Part shown: positions 45,023-53,722 of the stretch, piece by piece | How the letters are laid out: each line of letters opens with the position of its first letter | Numbering within the stretch: the stretch's first letter is position 1 | DNA from: Sphingomonadales bacterium | GTDB taxonomy: Bacteria; Pseudomonadota; Alphaproteobacteria; Sphingomonadales; Sphingomonadaceae | Direction of reading: 5' to 3' | DNA: 64,000 nucleotides | Assembly (NCBI GenBank): GCA_027486415.1 | Contig: JAIXPC010000002.1 | Location: forward strand, 186,001 to 250,000 | The notes under the pieces: model-generated | Seen by the model: the letters and a program-made list of their open reading frames with translations, nothing else | What the model was told of the DNA's origin: nothing | Database searches by the model: none | Translations under genes and position numbers: made by a program

Positions 45023-46018
45023 CTATGCCCAGCCCTCCAGCACGATATCCGGCGGCCGATGCCCATCCACCCACACGCGGATGTTGGCGATCACCTTTTC
45101 CCCCATCGCCTGACGGCCTTCGAACGTCGCGCTGCCCATGTGCGGCAGCAGCACCACGCTGTTCATGGCGAGGAGGCGCGGATCGACGGCGGGTTCATGT
45201 TCGAACACGTCCAGCCCCGCGCCGGCGATCTGGCCGCTGGCCAATGCCTCGCACAGGGCGTTTTCATCGACGATCTCGCCGCGGGCCGCGTTGATCAGAT
45301 AGGCCGATTTCTGCATCAGCCCGAACCGGCGCGCATCAATCAAATGGTGGGTGTCGGGCGTGTGCGGGCAGTTGATGGTGATGATGTCCACCCGGGCCAG
45401 CATGGCATCAAGGTCGGCCCACCACGTCGCTTCCATCTCCGCCTCCACGCTGGCCGGCAGGCGGTGGCGGTTGTGATAATGCACGGTCAGGCCAAAGGCG
45501 CGGGCGCGGCGGGCAACGGCACTGCCGATGCGGCCCATGCCGATGATGCCCAGCCGTTTGCCGGTGATGCGGTGGCCCAGCATCCCGGTGGGGGACCAGC
45601 CCGCCCATTCGCCGGCGCGCACCAGTTTCTCACCCGCTCCCAGCCGGCGCGGCACCGCCAGGATCAGCGCCATCACCATGTCGGCGGTGTCGTCGGTCAG
45701 CACGCCGGGCGTGTTGGTCACCGTCACCTTGGCGGCGCGAGCAGCATGCAGATCGATGTGATCGACGCCCACGCCGAAATTGGCGCACAATTTCAGCCGG
45801 CCGGTTTCCGCCGCGGCGGCAAACACGGCCGCATCGACATGATCGGTCACCGTCGGCACCAGCACATCGCAATTGCGCGCCGCAGCACACAGCTGGTCGT
45901 GGGTGAAGGGCGTATCGGTCAGGTTCAGTTCGACATCGAACAGTTCGGCCATGCGCGTTTCCACCGCCTGCGGCAGACGGCGGGTGATGATGACCTTGGG
46001 GCGCGGGGTATTCGGCAT
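45023..46018 (-). CDS. D-2-hydroxyacid dehydrogenase (glyoxylate/hydroxypyruvate reductase-like)
   Basis: A 331-residue NAD(P)H-dependent reductase. The dinucleotide motif is LGIIGMGRIGSAVARRARAFG, followed by HYHNRHRLP. The catalytic residues follow the family pattern: Arg in INAARGEIVDE, Glu in LDVFEHEP and His in LLPHMGSAT. The N-terminal half has FGVGVDHIDL and NTPGVLTDDTAD, typical of glyoxylate reductase GyaR/GRHPR. Likely it reduces glyoxylate or hydroxypyruvate. It is divergent from the SH3 protein gene 46 bases away. Confidence 0.93.
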   Translation of the reverse strand: MPNTPRPKVIITRRLPQAVETRMAELFDVELNLTDTPFTHDQLCAAARNCDVLVPTVTDHVDAAVFAAAAETGRLKLCANFGVGVDHIDLHAARAAKVTVTNTPGVLTDDTADMVMALILAVPRRLGAGEKLVRAGEWAGWSPTGMLGHRITGKRLGIIGMGRIGSAVARRARAFGLTVHYHNRHRLPASVEAEMEATWWADLDAMLARVDIITINCPHTPDTHHLIDARRFGLMQKSAYLINAARGEIVDENALCEALASGQIAGAGLDVFEHEPAVDPRLLAMNSVVLLPHMGSATFEGRQAMGEKVIANIRVWVDGHRPPDIVLEGWA

Positions 46019-46064
46019 AGCTCAGGCTTGCGCGGCAACGGCCAACCGGTCAAGAGGGTGCACC

Positions 46065-46571
46065 ATGAACCACCGCCTCAAACTTGCCTGCGCGGCTGGC
46101 CTGCTGGCGCTTGCCGCCGCGCCCATCGCCGCCGCCGAATTTGCCGATGGCACCACCGATCTGCCAAAGCCGCGCTTTGTCTCCATCAAGGGCGGCAGCG
46201 CCATGATGCGCTCCGGCCCCGGCGAACGCTTCCCGATCCTGTGGGAATACAAGCGCCCCGGCCTGCCGATGGAGATCCTGAAGGAATATGAGATCTGGCG
46301 GCAGGTGCGCGATCCCGATGGCCAGATCGGCTGGATGAACAAGGCGCTGCTCACCGGGCAGCGGTCGGGCATCATCAAGGACCAGACGCGCCTGCTCTAT
46401 GTCGCGCCCGACATGAAGAGCCGCATCGCCTGGCGGATCGCGCCGGGCGCGGTGGTGAGCATCACGCTGTGCGAAGACCTGTGGTGCCGCGTCTCGAAGG
46501 ACGGCAAATCGGGATATATCCTGCGCGACCAGATGTGGGGCACCTATCGCCGCGAGAAGATCGAAGGCTAG
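46065..46571 (+). CDS. Secreted SH3-domain protein
   Basis: A 168-residue exported protein with a signal peptide (ending APIAAA). Two bacterial SH3-type segments follow: PRFVSIKGGSAMMRSGPGERFPILWEY with WMNKALLTG (about 35-105), and TRLLYVAPDMKSRIAWRIAPGAVVSITLCEDLWCRVS with GYILRDQMWGTY (about 115-165). These alphaproteobacterial proteins (DUF1058-like) are probably periplasmic and may bind peptidoglycan. GAGGGTG precedes the ATG. Its 3' end overlaps the MFS gene tail to tail by 4 bases. Confidence 0.9.
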   Translation: MNHRLKLACAAGLLALAAAPIAAAEFADGTTDLPKPRFVSIKGGSAMMRSGPGERFPILWEYKRPGLPMEILKEYEIWRQVRDPDGQIGWMNKALLTGQRSGIIKDQTRLLYVAPDMKSRIAWRIAPGAVVSITLCEDLWCRVSKDGKSGYILRDQMWGTYRREKIEG

Positions 46572-47905
46572 GGCTCCAGCCGGCCGCCTCCTCGCACGAA
46601 CAACAGCAGCAGCAGGCCCACCGCCAGCAGACCGATGATGGGAACAAAGCCCGCCGCCTGGCTGCCACCAACGCGTGTCGCCTGTTCCAGCAACAACGGC
46701 CCCAGCCACATCGTCGCCGTTCCCGACAGCGCATAAAGGCCAAAGAAGGCTCCCAGCCGATCGGGCGGGGCCAGCCGGGTGAGCAAGGTGCGCGACGAGG
46801 CATAGGCCGCCGTCACCGTGATGGCGAGGCCGCAGCCGATGGCCAGAAACGCCAGTTCGGGCAAGGTGGTGAACATCGGCCCATCCCACAGCGGCTGAGG
46901 TGAGGCGGGCTGGTAGAGGATGCGATCCTTGCCCCCGCCCAGCACCGCAGCCTCGATCCCGATCAACAGCACCAGTTCGGCAATCAGCGCCCGGCGCGGG
47001 CCAAGCGCGAGATCGATCCGTGTCGCCAGGAGGCCGCCAATCACCGCCGCGATGCTGAGCGTGATGCCATAGGCCAGCATCTCCAGCGTTTCCCAGCCCA
47101 TCACGCCCGCGGCAAAGATGCCGCCAAACAAGAGGATCGCCGTCAGCCCATCGGTGAACAGCATGCGCGCCACCAGGTAGAGCATGGCATTGCCATGGCC
47201 GCGCACATCGCGGAACAGCCGCCACAGATCGGCCGCCCCGCCGGCCAGCGCGGCTGGCAGGCTGGCCGTGGTGCGCGGGCGATCGGGCACGTGGCGGAAC
47301 AAGGGCACGCTGCCGGCCAGCATCACCGCCGCCACGATCGGCCCGGTGATGCGCGCCGGCTCCCCCAGCGCGGGATCAAGGCCCAGCAACGGTGCCGCCG
47401 GCAACCACGCCCAATCCACCGTGCCGGGCAGGGCAAAGGCAAACAGCACCAGCAGCAGCAGGCCGACGCTCATCGCGTTGCCGCCGGCCAGCCCCAGCCC
47501 GCTGGCCCGCGCCGCGCCTGCCATGCCGGCAGCCGGGATCAACAGCGAATTGTGCAGCATCTCGTGCGCGGCAAACAGCCAGGTCATCCCCGCGCCCACA
47601 AGGATCACCCAGGCAATGCCAAGGCCACCGGGCTGGCCCTGCGGCACCACCCACCACAGGCTGGCGGCAAGGCCCGCCATCGCCGCCACCACCAGCGCCA
47701 GCAGCGGCTTGCGCGGCCCCAGCCGGTCGATCATCGCGCCCAGCAGGGGCATCGACAGCATCACCGCCCAGCCGCCCCACTTGCCGCCCTGCGCCACCAG
47801 GGCCTGGCCCTGCACCGGATCGCCCACCACGGCGCGCACGAACCACGGCGCAAAGATGTAGATGGTGACAAGGATCACATAGGGATCGCGCGCGGCCTGC
47901 GCCAT
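46568..47905 (-). CDS. MFS transporter (UMF1/Atg22-like)
   Basis: A 445-residue transporter with about 12 hydrophobic helices. The start IYIFAPWFVRAVVGDPVQGQALVA and the MIDRLGPRKP loop (MFS motif A-like) are in the pattern of UMF1 / Atg22-like permeases; substrate is unknown. The frame is open for a further 30 codons upstream to the Mic60 stop, and those codons include an ARAW-type stretch just before the ATG that resembles the conserved N-terminus of relatives. No ATG, GTG or TTG exists there, so the true start may be a rare codon, or the chosen ATG may simply be right. Confidence 0.85.
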   Translation of the reverse strand: MAQAARDPYVILVTIYIFAPWFVRAVVGDPVQGQALVAQGGKWGGWAVMLSMPLLGAMIDRLGPRKPLLALVVAAMAGLAASLWWVVPQGQPGGLGIAWVILVGAGMTWLFAAHEMLHNSLLIPAAGMAGAARASGLGLAGGNAMSVGLLLLVLFAFALPGTVDWAWLPAAPLLGLDPALGEPARITGPIVAAVMLAGSVPLFRHVPDRPRTTASLPAALAGGAADLWRLFRDVRGHGNAMLYLVARMLFTDGLTAILLFGGIFAAGVMGWETLEMLAYGITLSIAAVIGGLLATRIDLALGPRRALIAELVLLIGIEAAVLGGGKDRILYQPASPQPLWDGPMFTTLPELAFLAIGCGLAITVTAAYASSRTLLTRLAPPDRLGAFFGLYALSGTATMWLGPLLLEQATRVGGSQAAGFVPIIGLLAVGLLLLLFVRGGGRLEP

Positions 47906-47995
47906 GGCCCAGGCCCGCGCCGCGGCAGGCGGTTCGGTGGCAGTGCGGGGAGAGCCGGATGCGGTGATGGCGGCTCTCCCCGGGTGCAGTTCAGA

Positions 47996-48997
47996 TCAGC
48001 GCGCGGCAGTCGGCGCTGTGGCCGGCGCTGGGGCCGGCGCTGTCGCTGGAGGCGCGGGCAGCGGTTGCGCCGCTGCGCCTTCCAGTGCCGACAAGGCCGC
48101 GCGCGCGGCCAGCAAACGGTCAGCCGCGGCCAGCCAGCCGCGCACACCGGCCACCGGACTGCGCCGCAGCGCCGCTGCCGCTGCCGCCAGATCGCCGCGC
48201 CGCATCGCCGCCTGCGCTCGCGCCACCGGGCCGGCGGCATCACCACCCGAAAAGGCCGCTTCCACCCGGCGGGTCAGCGCTTCCCACCAGTTCGGCCGCG
48301 CCGTACCGGGGCCGCCATCAACCAGCGCGCCGAGTTCGCGGGCCAGTCGCGCTTCTGTCACCGGCGCCGCGGAAAGCGCCACAAGTGCTGCCACTTCAGA
48401 GGCATAACGTTCTTCAAACAGCCGGCGTGTGGCCGGCAACAGGCCGTCCAGCGGCCGGCCTTCATCCACCGCGCGACGCAGCAACAACACGGTCAGCATC
48501 GCTTCGGCCCGATCGGCGGCACCCTGCACCGCTGCCGTCACCGCCGCATCACGCGCTTCCTCCGCCGCCAGCCGCGCCGAAAGCTGGGTCAGCTGGGTGG
48601 TCAGCGCGTCGATGCGCTGGGCATCGCGCTCGATCTGGTCGGTGCTGCTCTCCACCCGCGCTTCGGCCCGGGCCAGCCGCTCCGCCGCCACCACCGGAGC
48701 CGTCGGCCGCCGCTGCTCCAGCGCCGCCAGCCGCTTCTCCAGCGCCGCCGTGTCCACGCTGCTGGTGGCTGCCGGCACGAAGGGCAGCCTGCCGCGCACC
48801 GTGTCTTCAAACCAGGGATTGGCGATCAGGCCGGCGGCAAAGGCAAACAGCGCCGCGGCCGCAGCCCACGCCAGCCCGCTGCGGCGCGGGGCGGCGCGCG
48901 TTTCGGCGGCATTCTGGGTCATCAGCCGTGCGCGCAGCCGTTCCGTGGCGGCCAGGCTCGATTCCCCGATGTCGCTGCGCTCGAAAGGCTCGTTCAT
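47996..48997 (-). CDS. Mic60/mitofilin-like inner membrane protein
   Basis: A 333-residue protein with one membrane helix near residues 41-60 (GLAWAAAAALFAFAAGLIA), a coiled-coil-prone stretch about 85-160 rich in Ala, Arg and Glu, and a C-terminal helical domain. It ends in an Ala/Pro-rich tail. This layout, together with direct linkage to hemD and hemC, is the alphaproteobacterial Mic60 (COG4223) arrangement. Mic60 shapes intracytoplasmic membranes and contacts outer-membrane BamA-type proteins in studied species. Sequence conservation is low, so synteny carries much of the call. It starts 9 bases after hemD. Confidence 0.8.
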   Translation of the reverse strand: MNEPFERSDIGESSLAATERLRARLMTQNAAETRAAPRRSGLAWAAAAALFAFAAGLIANPWFEDTVRGRLPFVPAATSSVDTAALEKRLAALEQRRPTAPVVAAERLARAEARVESSTDQIERDAQRIDALTTQLTQLSARLAAEEARDAAVTAAVQGAADRAEAMLTVLLLRRAVDEGRPLDGLLPATRRLFEERYASEVAALVALSAAPVTEARLARELGALVDGGPGTARPNWWEALTRRVEAAFSGGDAAGPVARAQAAMRRGDLAAAAAALRRSPVAGVRGWLAAADRLLAARAALSALEGAAAQPLPAPPATAPAPAPATAPTAAR

Positions 48998-49006
48998 GGC
49001 GGCGTT

Positions 49007-49654
49007 CTACAAGGCTTTGGGCAGCATCGCCAGCAGCGCCGTCTCGGTCGGTTCAGGCGCGGCCAGCGCCCGCGCCCAGCCGGCTCCGGCCGCCGCCAGC
49101 GTTGCGGCACTGATGGCATGAATCGCCACTGTCCCGCGCTGCCCGCCCAGCCGATCCCACTCGCTGGCAAACTGGCGGGCGGTACGCGGCGAATGCAGCA
49201 ACACGCCCTCCACATCGGGCAGCACCGGCAGCGGCAGCAACGGCGCGTCATACACCGTGACGCGGGTGAGGTGGATGGCGTCTGGCACCGTCACCGCGGT
49301 CAGATCCGACCCGGCAAGGTGCAGATACCGCCCCGGCGCCAGTGCATCCAGCAGCGCCTGGATCGTTCCCGGCCCCGCCGTCACATCGGCCCAGCCCGCC
49401 GCGCGCGCCGCGGCCGCCGTCGCCTCGCCCACGGCAAGGGCCGGCAGCGATTTCAGGGTGCTGGCACCAGCGCCGGCATGGCGCACGGCGGCGGCGCTGG
49501 TCAGGATCACCGCGTCGGGGTGCGCCGCCGGCAATTGCCAGGCACGAGCGCGGGTCGTGAGCAACGGTTGCACCACCGGGTGATGGCCCAGCGCCACCAG
49601 CCGCGCGGCGGTTGCGTCCGCACCGGGCTGTGGGCGGACGACGAGAATCCGCAT
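49007..49654 (-). CDS. hemD: Uroporphyrinogen-III synthase
   Basis: A 215-residue two-domain enzyme that cyclises hydroxymethylbilane to uroporphyrinogen III for haem and related tetrapyrroles. The family is poorly conserved; the start ILVVRPQPGADATAARLVALGH, AVILTSAAAVRHA and the middle ALAVGEATAAAARAAGW, plus PEPTETALLAML at the end, fit well. Its ATG overlaps the hemC stop as TGATG, so the order hemC-hemD-mic60 is coupled. Confidence 0.9.
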   Translation of the reverse strand: MRILVVRPQPGADATAARLVALGHHPVVQPLLTTRARAWQLPAAHPDAVILTSAAAVRHAGAGASTLKSLPALAVGEATAAAARAAGWADVTAGPGTIQALLDALAPGRYLHLAGSDLTAVTVPDAIHLTRVTVYDAPLLPLPVLPDVEGVLLHSPRTARQFASEWDRLGGQRGTVAIHAISAATLAAAGAGWARALAAPEPTETALLAMLPKAL

Positions 49655-50577
49655 CAGGCGGCGAACAGCCCGCGCACCGCCGGCCCGGCGCGGCCCAAAA
49701 GTTCGGCGGCCAGCGCCGCCACCCGGTCATGGGCTTCGTGCAGCGCGCAATTGAAGCCGCCTTCGTGCACCTCGCTGCCGTCTTCGGCCAGAATCTGGCC
49801 GCGGAAGCCAACGCCTTCTCCTTCCAGCTGCGCCAGCGCCGCCACCGGCGAATGGCAGGTGCCGCCCAGCGCCGCCAGGAAGGCGCGTTCGATCAGCACG
49901 CATTCGAACGTCGGCAGGTGATTGATCGGCTCCAGCCGCGCCAGCGTCGCATCGTCACCGGCGCGCGCGGTGATGCCCACCGCCCCCTGCGCGCTGGCCG
50001 GCAGCATCTCGTCCAGTTCGATCAGGCTGCCGACCGGCTGGCCCAGCCGGTCAAGCCCGGCGGCGGCCAGCAGGGTTGCATCGATGGCGCCCGATTCCAC
50101 CTGCGCCAGCCGGCGGGCAACATTGCCGCGCAGGATTTCCGTCTGGATGTCCGGCCGCTTGGCCTTCAGCTGCGCGGCGCGGCGCGGGCTGGAGGTGCCA
50201 ACCCGCGCACCCTGCGGCAGCGCGGCAATGCTGGCCGCCCCGATCAGCCGCTCGCGCACATCGGCGCGCGGCAGCATCGCGGCAAGGGCAATGCCGTCCT
50301 TCAGGATGGTCTCCACGTCCTTCATGGAATGCACGCCGATGTCGATGCGGCCATCCAGCAGCGCGGCATCCAGTTCCTTGGTCCACAGCGCCTTGCCGCC
50401 GATTTCGGCCAGCGCGCGATCCTGCACCTTGTCACCCGTGGTGTGGATGACGACGATCTCGATATCGCCATCGCTCCAGCCGTGCGCCGCCTTCAGCGCG
50501 TCGCGCGTCATGTGCGCCTGGGCCAGCGCAAGGGGGGAACCACGGGTGCCGATCTTGAATGTCATGGCCGTTGCCAT
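49654..50577 (-). CDS. hemC: Porphobilinogen deaminase (hydroxymethylbilane synthase)
   Basis: A 307-residue enzyme joining four porphobilinogens. IGTRGSPLALAQAHM opens it. KELDAALLDGRIDIGVHSMKDVE, PRADVRERLI and VGTSSPRRAAQLKAKRPD carry the substrate-binding Lys/Arg/Asp residues, and GGTCHSPVAALA has the Cys that holds the dipyrromethane cofactor. Two ATGs four codons apart (50577, 50565) are possible and neither has a clear ribosome site. It is divergent from tsaD, with only 45 bases between the start codons. Confidence 0.96.
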   Translation of the reverse strand: MATAMTFKIGTRGSPLALAQAHMTRDALKAAHGWSDGDIEIVVIHTTGDKVQDRALAEIGGKALWTKELDAALLDGRIDIGVHSMKDVETILKDGIALAAMLPRADVRERLIGAASIAALPQGARVGTSSPRRAAQLKAKRPDIQTEILRGNVARRLAQVESGAIDATLLAAAGLDRLGQPVGSLIELDEMLPASAQGAVGITARAGDDATLARLEPINHLPTFECVLIERAFLAALGGTCHSPVAALAQLEGEGVGFRGQILAEDGSEVHEGGFNCALHEAHDRVAALAAELLGRAGPAVRGLFAA

Positions 50578-50622
50578 GGCGTGAAGGTTGCGGATTGGCA
50601 AGACTGGCCCTAGCTGGAGGCC

Positions 50623-51672
50623 GTGACCACAGCGCTTGTCCTTGGCATCGAATCCAGCTGCGACGAAACCGCGGTGGCGCTGGTGCGCGGGGATCGCACC
50701 ATTCTCGCCCAGCGCATCGCCAGCCAGAACGAGGCGCACGAACGTTTCGGCGGGGTGGTGCCGGAACTGGCCGCCCGCGCCCATGCCGATCGGCTGGCGC
50801 CGATGGTGGAAACCGTGCTGGCCGAAGCCGGCATGACGCTGGCCGACGTGGATGCCATTGCCGGCACCGCCGGGCCGGGCCTGATCGGCGGCGTGATGGT
50901 CGGGCTGGTCACGGCGAAGGCGCTGGCCATGGCGGCAAACAAGCCGCTGATCGCAGTCAATCATCTCGAAGGACACGCGCTGTCGCCGCGGCTGGCCGAC
51001 GCCAATCTGCAGTTTCCCTATCTGCTGTTGCTGGTATCGGGTGGGCATTGCCAGTTGCTCGGCGTCGAAGGCGTTGGCCGCTACCGCCGGCTGGCCACCA
51101 CCATCGATGATGCGGTGGGCGAGGCGTTCGACAAATCGGCCAAGGTGCTGGGGCTGGGCTTTCCCGGCGGCCCGGCGCTGGAGCGGGCGGCGCGCACCGG
51201 CAACCCGCGCTTCACCCTGCCACGCCCGCTGGTCGGCAGCGATGAACCGCATTTCTCCTTTGCCGGCCTGAAATCCGCCGTGCTGCGCGCCCGCGCCGCC
51301 ATCCCGGAGCCAACCGAACAGGACATTGCCGACCTCGCCGCCAGCTTCAGCCAAGCCGCCTGCGATTGCCTGACCGACCGCACGGCACGCGCCATCGCCG
51401 CCTTTCCGCAGGCGACCGCGCTGGTGGTGGCCGGCGGGGTTGCTGCCAACCAGGCCATCCGGGGCGCGCTCGGCGATCTTGCAGCCAGCCACGACCTGCC
51501 GTTCGTGGCGCCACCGATGTGGCTGTGCACCGACAATGGCGCAATGATCGCCTGGGCCGGGCTGGAGCGGCTGGCCGCTGGCGATATCGACGATCTCCAC
51601 GCGCCTGCCCGCCCGCGCTGGCCACTCGATCCCGGCGCCGAAACCGTGCGTGGGGCCGGGGTGAAGGCATGA
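50623..51672 (+). CDS. tsaD: tRNA threonylcarbamoyladenosine synthesis protein TsaD
   Basis: A 349-residue ASKHA-fold protein that, with TsaB and TsaE, transfers threonylcarbamoyl to A37 of tRNAs reading ANN codons. Family marks are [26 protein letters not shown], the metal-binding HLEGHAL (HxxxH), [35 protein letters not shown] and [25 protein letters not shown] is the final motif. The start is GTG at 50623 with GGAGG upstream. Its stop overlaps the gpsA ATG. Confidence 0.97.
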   Translation: MTTALVLGIESSCDETAVALVRGDRTILAQRIASQNEAHERFGGVVPELAARAHADRLAPMVETVLAEAGMTLADVDAIAGTAGPGLIGGVMVGLVTAKALAMAANKPLIAVNHLEGHALSPRLADANLQFPYLLLLVSGGHCQLLGVEGVGRYRRLATTIDDAVGEAFDKSAKVLGLGFPGGPALERAARTGNPRFTLPRPLVGSDEPHFSFAGLKSAVLRARAAIPEPTEQDIADLAASFSQAACDCLTDRTARAIAAFPQATALVVAGGVAANQAIRGALGDLAASHDLPFVAPPMWLCTDNGAMIAWAGLERLAAGDIDDLHAPARPRWPLDPGAETVRGAGVKA

Positions 51673-52637
51673 CCAGTTTCGGCGTCATCGGCGCAGGCGC
51701 CTGGGGCACCGCCCTGGCCAGCACACTGGCCGGCAATGGCCCCGTCACCCTCTGGGCGCGCGAGGCAGACGTGGCCGCCGCCGTCAACCAGCGCCGTGAA
51801 AACGCCCTCTTCCTCCCCGGTGTGCCGTTGCCCGCAGGCATCACCGCCACCACCGATCTCGCGGCGATGGCCGCTTGTGACATCATCCTTGTTGTCGTTC
51901 CAGCCCAGCATCTGCGTGCCGTGCTGGCGCAGGCCGCCCTTCCGGCCGCCACGCCGCTGGTGCTGTGCGCCAAGGGCATCGAGGCCGGCAGCCACGCCCT
52001 GATGGTCGAGGTGGCGCACAGCATCGTCGCCAACCCGATCGCCGTCCTGTCTGGCCCCAGCTTTGCTGCCGAAGTCGCGCGCGGCCTGCCCTGCGCGATC
52101 ACCTTGGCCTGCGCCGATCCGGCCCTGGCCGAACGGCTGGTCACCGCGATGGCGCGGCCGACGTTCCGGCTCTACCAGTCCGACGACGTGGTGGGGGCCG
52201 AGATCGGCGGCGCCGTGAAGAACGTGCTCGCCATCGCCTGCGGGGTGGTCGAAGGCGCCGGCCTTGGCCTCAACGCCCGCGCCGCCCTGATCGCACGCGG
52301 CTTTGCCGAGATGACCCGTTTCGGCGTCGCGCGCGGCGCCCGCGCGGAAACGCTGGCCGGCCTGTCGGGGCTGGGCGATCTTGTCCTCACCTGCTCGTCC
52401 ACCAACAGCCGCAACTTCACGCTGGGCATCGGCCTTGGCCAGGGCCGCAGCGTCGCCGAGCTGCTCGCTGGCCCGACCGTGGCCGAAGGGGCCGCCACCG
52501 CCCCCGTTCTCGCTGAGGCCGCCCGCGCCGCCGGCGTGGACATGCCGATCTGCGCCGCCGTCGCCGCACTGCTGGCAGGCAGCCCGGTGAACGACACGAT
52601 CAGCGCCCTGCTCAGCCGGCCCCTGAAGGCCGAGTAA
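51669..52637 (+). CDS. gpsA: Glycerol-3-phosphate dehydrogenase (NAD(P)+)
   Basis: A 322-residue enzyme that reduces dihydroxyacetone phosphate to sn-glycerol 3-phosphate for phospholipid synthesis. The Rossmann motif is [15 protein letters not shown]. The catalytic Lys is in [16 protein letters not shown], and [27 protein letters not shown] and [21 protein letters not shown] are family blocks. An ATGA overlap with tsaD gives a two-gene operon that is conserved in many alphaproteobacteria. Confidence 0.97.
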   Translation: MTSFGVIGAGAWGTALASTLAGNGPVTLWAREADVAAAVNQRRENALFLPGVPLPAGITATTDLAAMAACDIILVVVPAQHLRAVLAQAALPAATPLVLCAKGIEAGSHALMVEVAHSIVANPIAVLSGPSFAAEVARGLPCAITLACADPALAERLVTAMARPTFRLYQSDDVVGAEIGGAVKNVLAIACGVVEGAGLGLNARAALIARGFAEMTRFGVARGARAETLAGLSGLGDLVLTCSSTNSRNFTLGIGLGQGRSVAELLAGPTVAEGAATAPVLAEAARAAGVDMPICAAVAALLAGSPVNDTISALLSRPLKAE

Positions 52638-52640
52638 CCT

Positions 52641-52793
52641 TTAGAAATCGACGGCGATGCCGCCCTTTTCCCAGTCGCCATAGCGCACCGGGTCAGGCCC
52701 CTTGCGGCCGCCGACTTCCTTCTCGGTTGGGGGCGGCGGCGGTGCCTCGGGGGCCTTGTCGCGCGGGTCGGGCTTTGGCGTGTCCTTGTCCAT
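52641..52793 (-). CDS. Succinate dehydrogenase assembly factor 4 (DUF1674)
   Basis: A 50-residue protein with a Pro-rich N-terminal half and the DUF1674 C-terminal signature: EVGGRKGPDPVRYGDWEKGGIAVDF (residues 26-50), ending DF as in SdhAF4/Sdh8. The eukaryotic homologue protects and guides flavinylated SdhA during complex II assembly, and the bacterial role is presumed similar. It ends 3 bases from the gpsA stop on the opposite strand. The gene is small but the tail is unmistakable. Confidence 0.93.
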   Translation of the reverse strand: MDKDTPKPDPRDKAPEAPPPPPTEKEVGGRKGPDPVRYGDWEKGGIAVDF

Positions 52794-52856
52794 AAGCCAG
52801 TGTTGCCACCGCTGCGGCGCTGTTAGCAATGGGGTGATAGGAAGCAGGGGGGAACC

Positions 52857-53684
52857 ATGTTCGAAAACAAGGTGATCGCCATCACGGGTGCCGGCAGCGG
52901 CATCGGGCGCGCGCTGGCGCTGAACCTGGCGGGGCGGGGAGCGGTGCTGGCGCTGGCCGACAAGGACGAGGTGGGGCTGGCGGAAACGAAACGCCTGCTT
53001 GGCAACCGGCCGGCCAGCAGCACTGCGCTGGACGTGACCGACACTGCCGCCCTCAATGCCTGGGTGGCTGGCGCGGTGGCCGATTTCGGCCGACTTGATG
53101 GCATCATCAACAACGCCGGCCTGAGCGTGGTGGCGCCCTTTGCCGATTGCCCCGAGGCGGATTTCAACCGGGTGATGGACGTGAACTTCGGGGCCGTCGT
53201 TGCCGGTTGCCGGGCGGCCCTGCCCCATGTGAAGGCGCAGGCCGCCAAGGATGGGATTGGCTGGATCGTCAATATTTCCAGCGTGTTCGGCATGATGGGT
53301 TACCCCACCCAAAGCGCCTACAACGCCAGCAAATATGCCGTGCGCGGGCTGACCGAAGCCATGCACATGGAACTGGCGTTGACCGATCCCAACGTCGCCG
53401 TGATCCGCGTCCACCCAGGTGGCATCAAGACCAACGTGGCGAAGAATTCCAAGCGCATCGCCCTGCTGCCGGGGCAGGACCCGGACACCGATTTCGCCGC
53501 CGAGTTCGAGAAGAATGCTCCCACCACGCCGGAACAGGCGGCGCAGACCATCATCACCGGCATGGAACGCCGCCAGCACCGCGTGCTGATCGGCCCGGAT
53601 GCGCGCTTCATCGACTGGATGGTGCGATTGTTCCCGGTGTCCTATTTCAAGGTGATCGGCAACTTCCTCGGCCGGCGGAAATAG
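52857..53684 (+). CDS. Short-chain dehydrogenase/reductase
   Basis: A 275-residue classical SDR. The cofactor motif is ITGAGSGIGRALA (TGxxxGxG). NNAG is in IINNAGLSV, the catalytic Ser is in NISSVFGMMG, and YNASKYA gives YxxxK (Tyr-Lys). Asp in LADKDE after the second strand suggests NAD(H) preference. Substrate is unknown; the C-terminal 60 residues (RFIDWMVRLFPVSYFKVI) resemble SDRs acting on lipid-like substrates. GGGGGGAACC precedes the ATG. Confidence 0.92.
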   Translation: MFENKVIAITGAGSGIGRALALNLAGRGAVLALADKDEVGLAETKRLLGNRPASSTALDVTDTAALNAWVAGAVADFGRLDGIINNAGLSVVAPFADCPEADFNRVMDVNFGAVVAGCRAALPHVKAQAAKDGIGWIVNISSVFGMMGYPTQSAYNASKYAVRGLTEAMHMELALTDPNVAVIRVHPGGIKTNVAKNSKRIALLPGQDPDTDFAAEFEKNAPTTPEQAAQTIITGMERRQHRVLIGPDARFIDWMVRLFPVSYFKVIGNFLGRRK

Positions 53685-53722
53685 GTGGGCAGCCGCCGCC
53701 ATTTGCGGCAAGGGGGCGGGGC

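Noticed and set aside
47195-49921. A 908-codon plus-strand frame across the MFS, mic60, hemD and hemC genes
   Set aside because: It is antisense to four recognised genes, with the same Arg/Gln/His-rich composition as other GC shadows.
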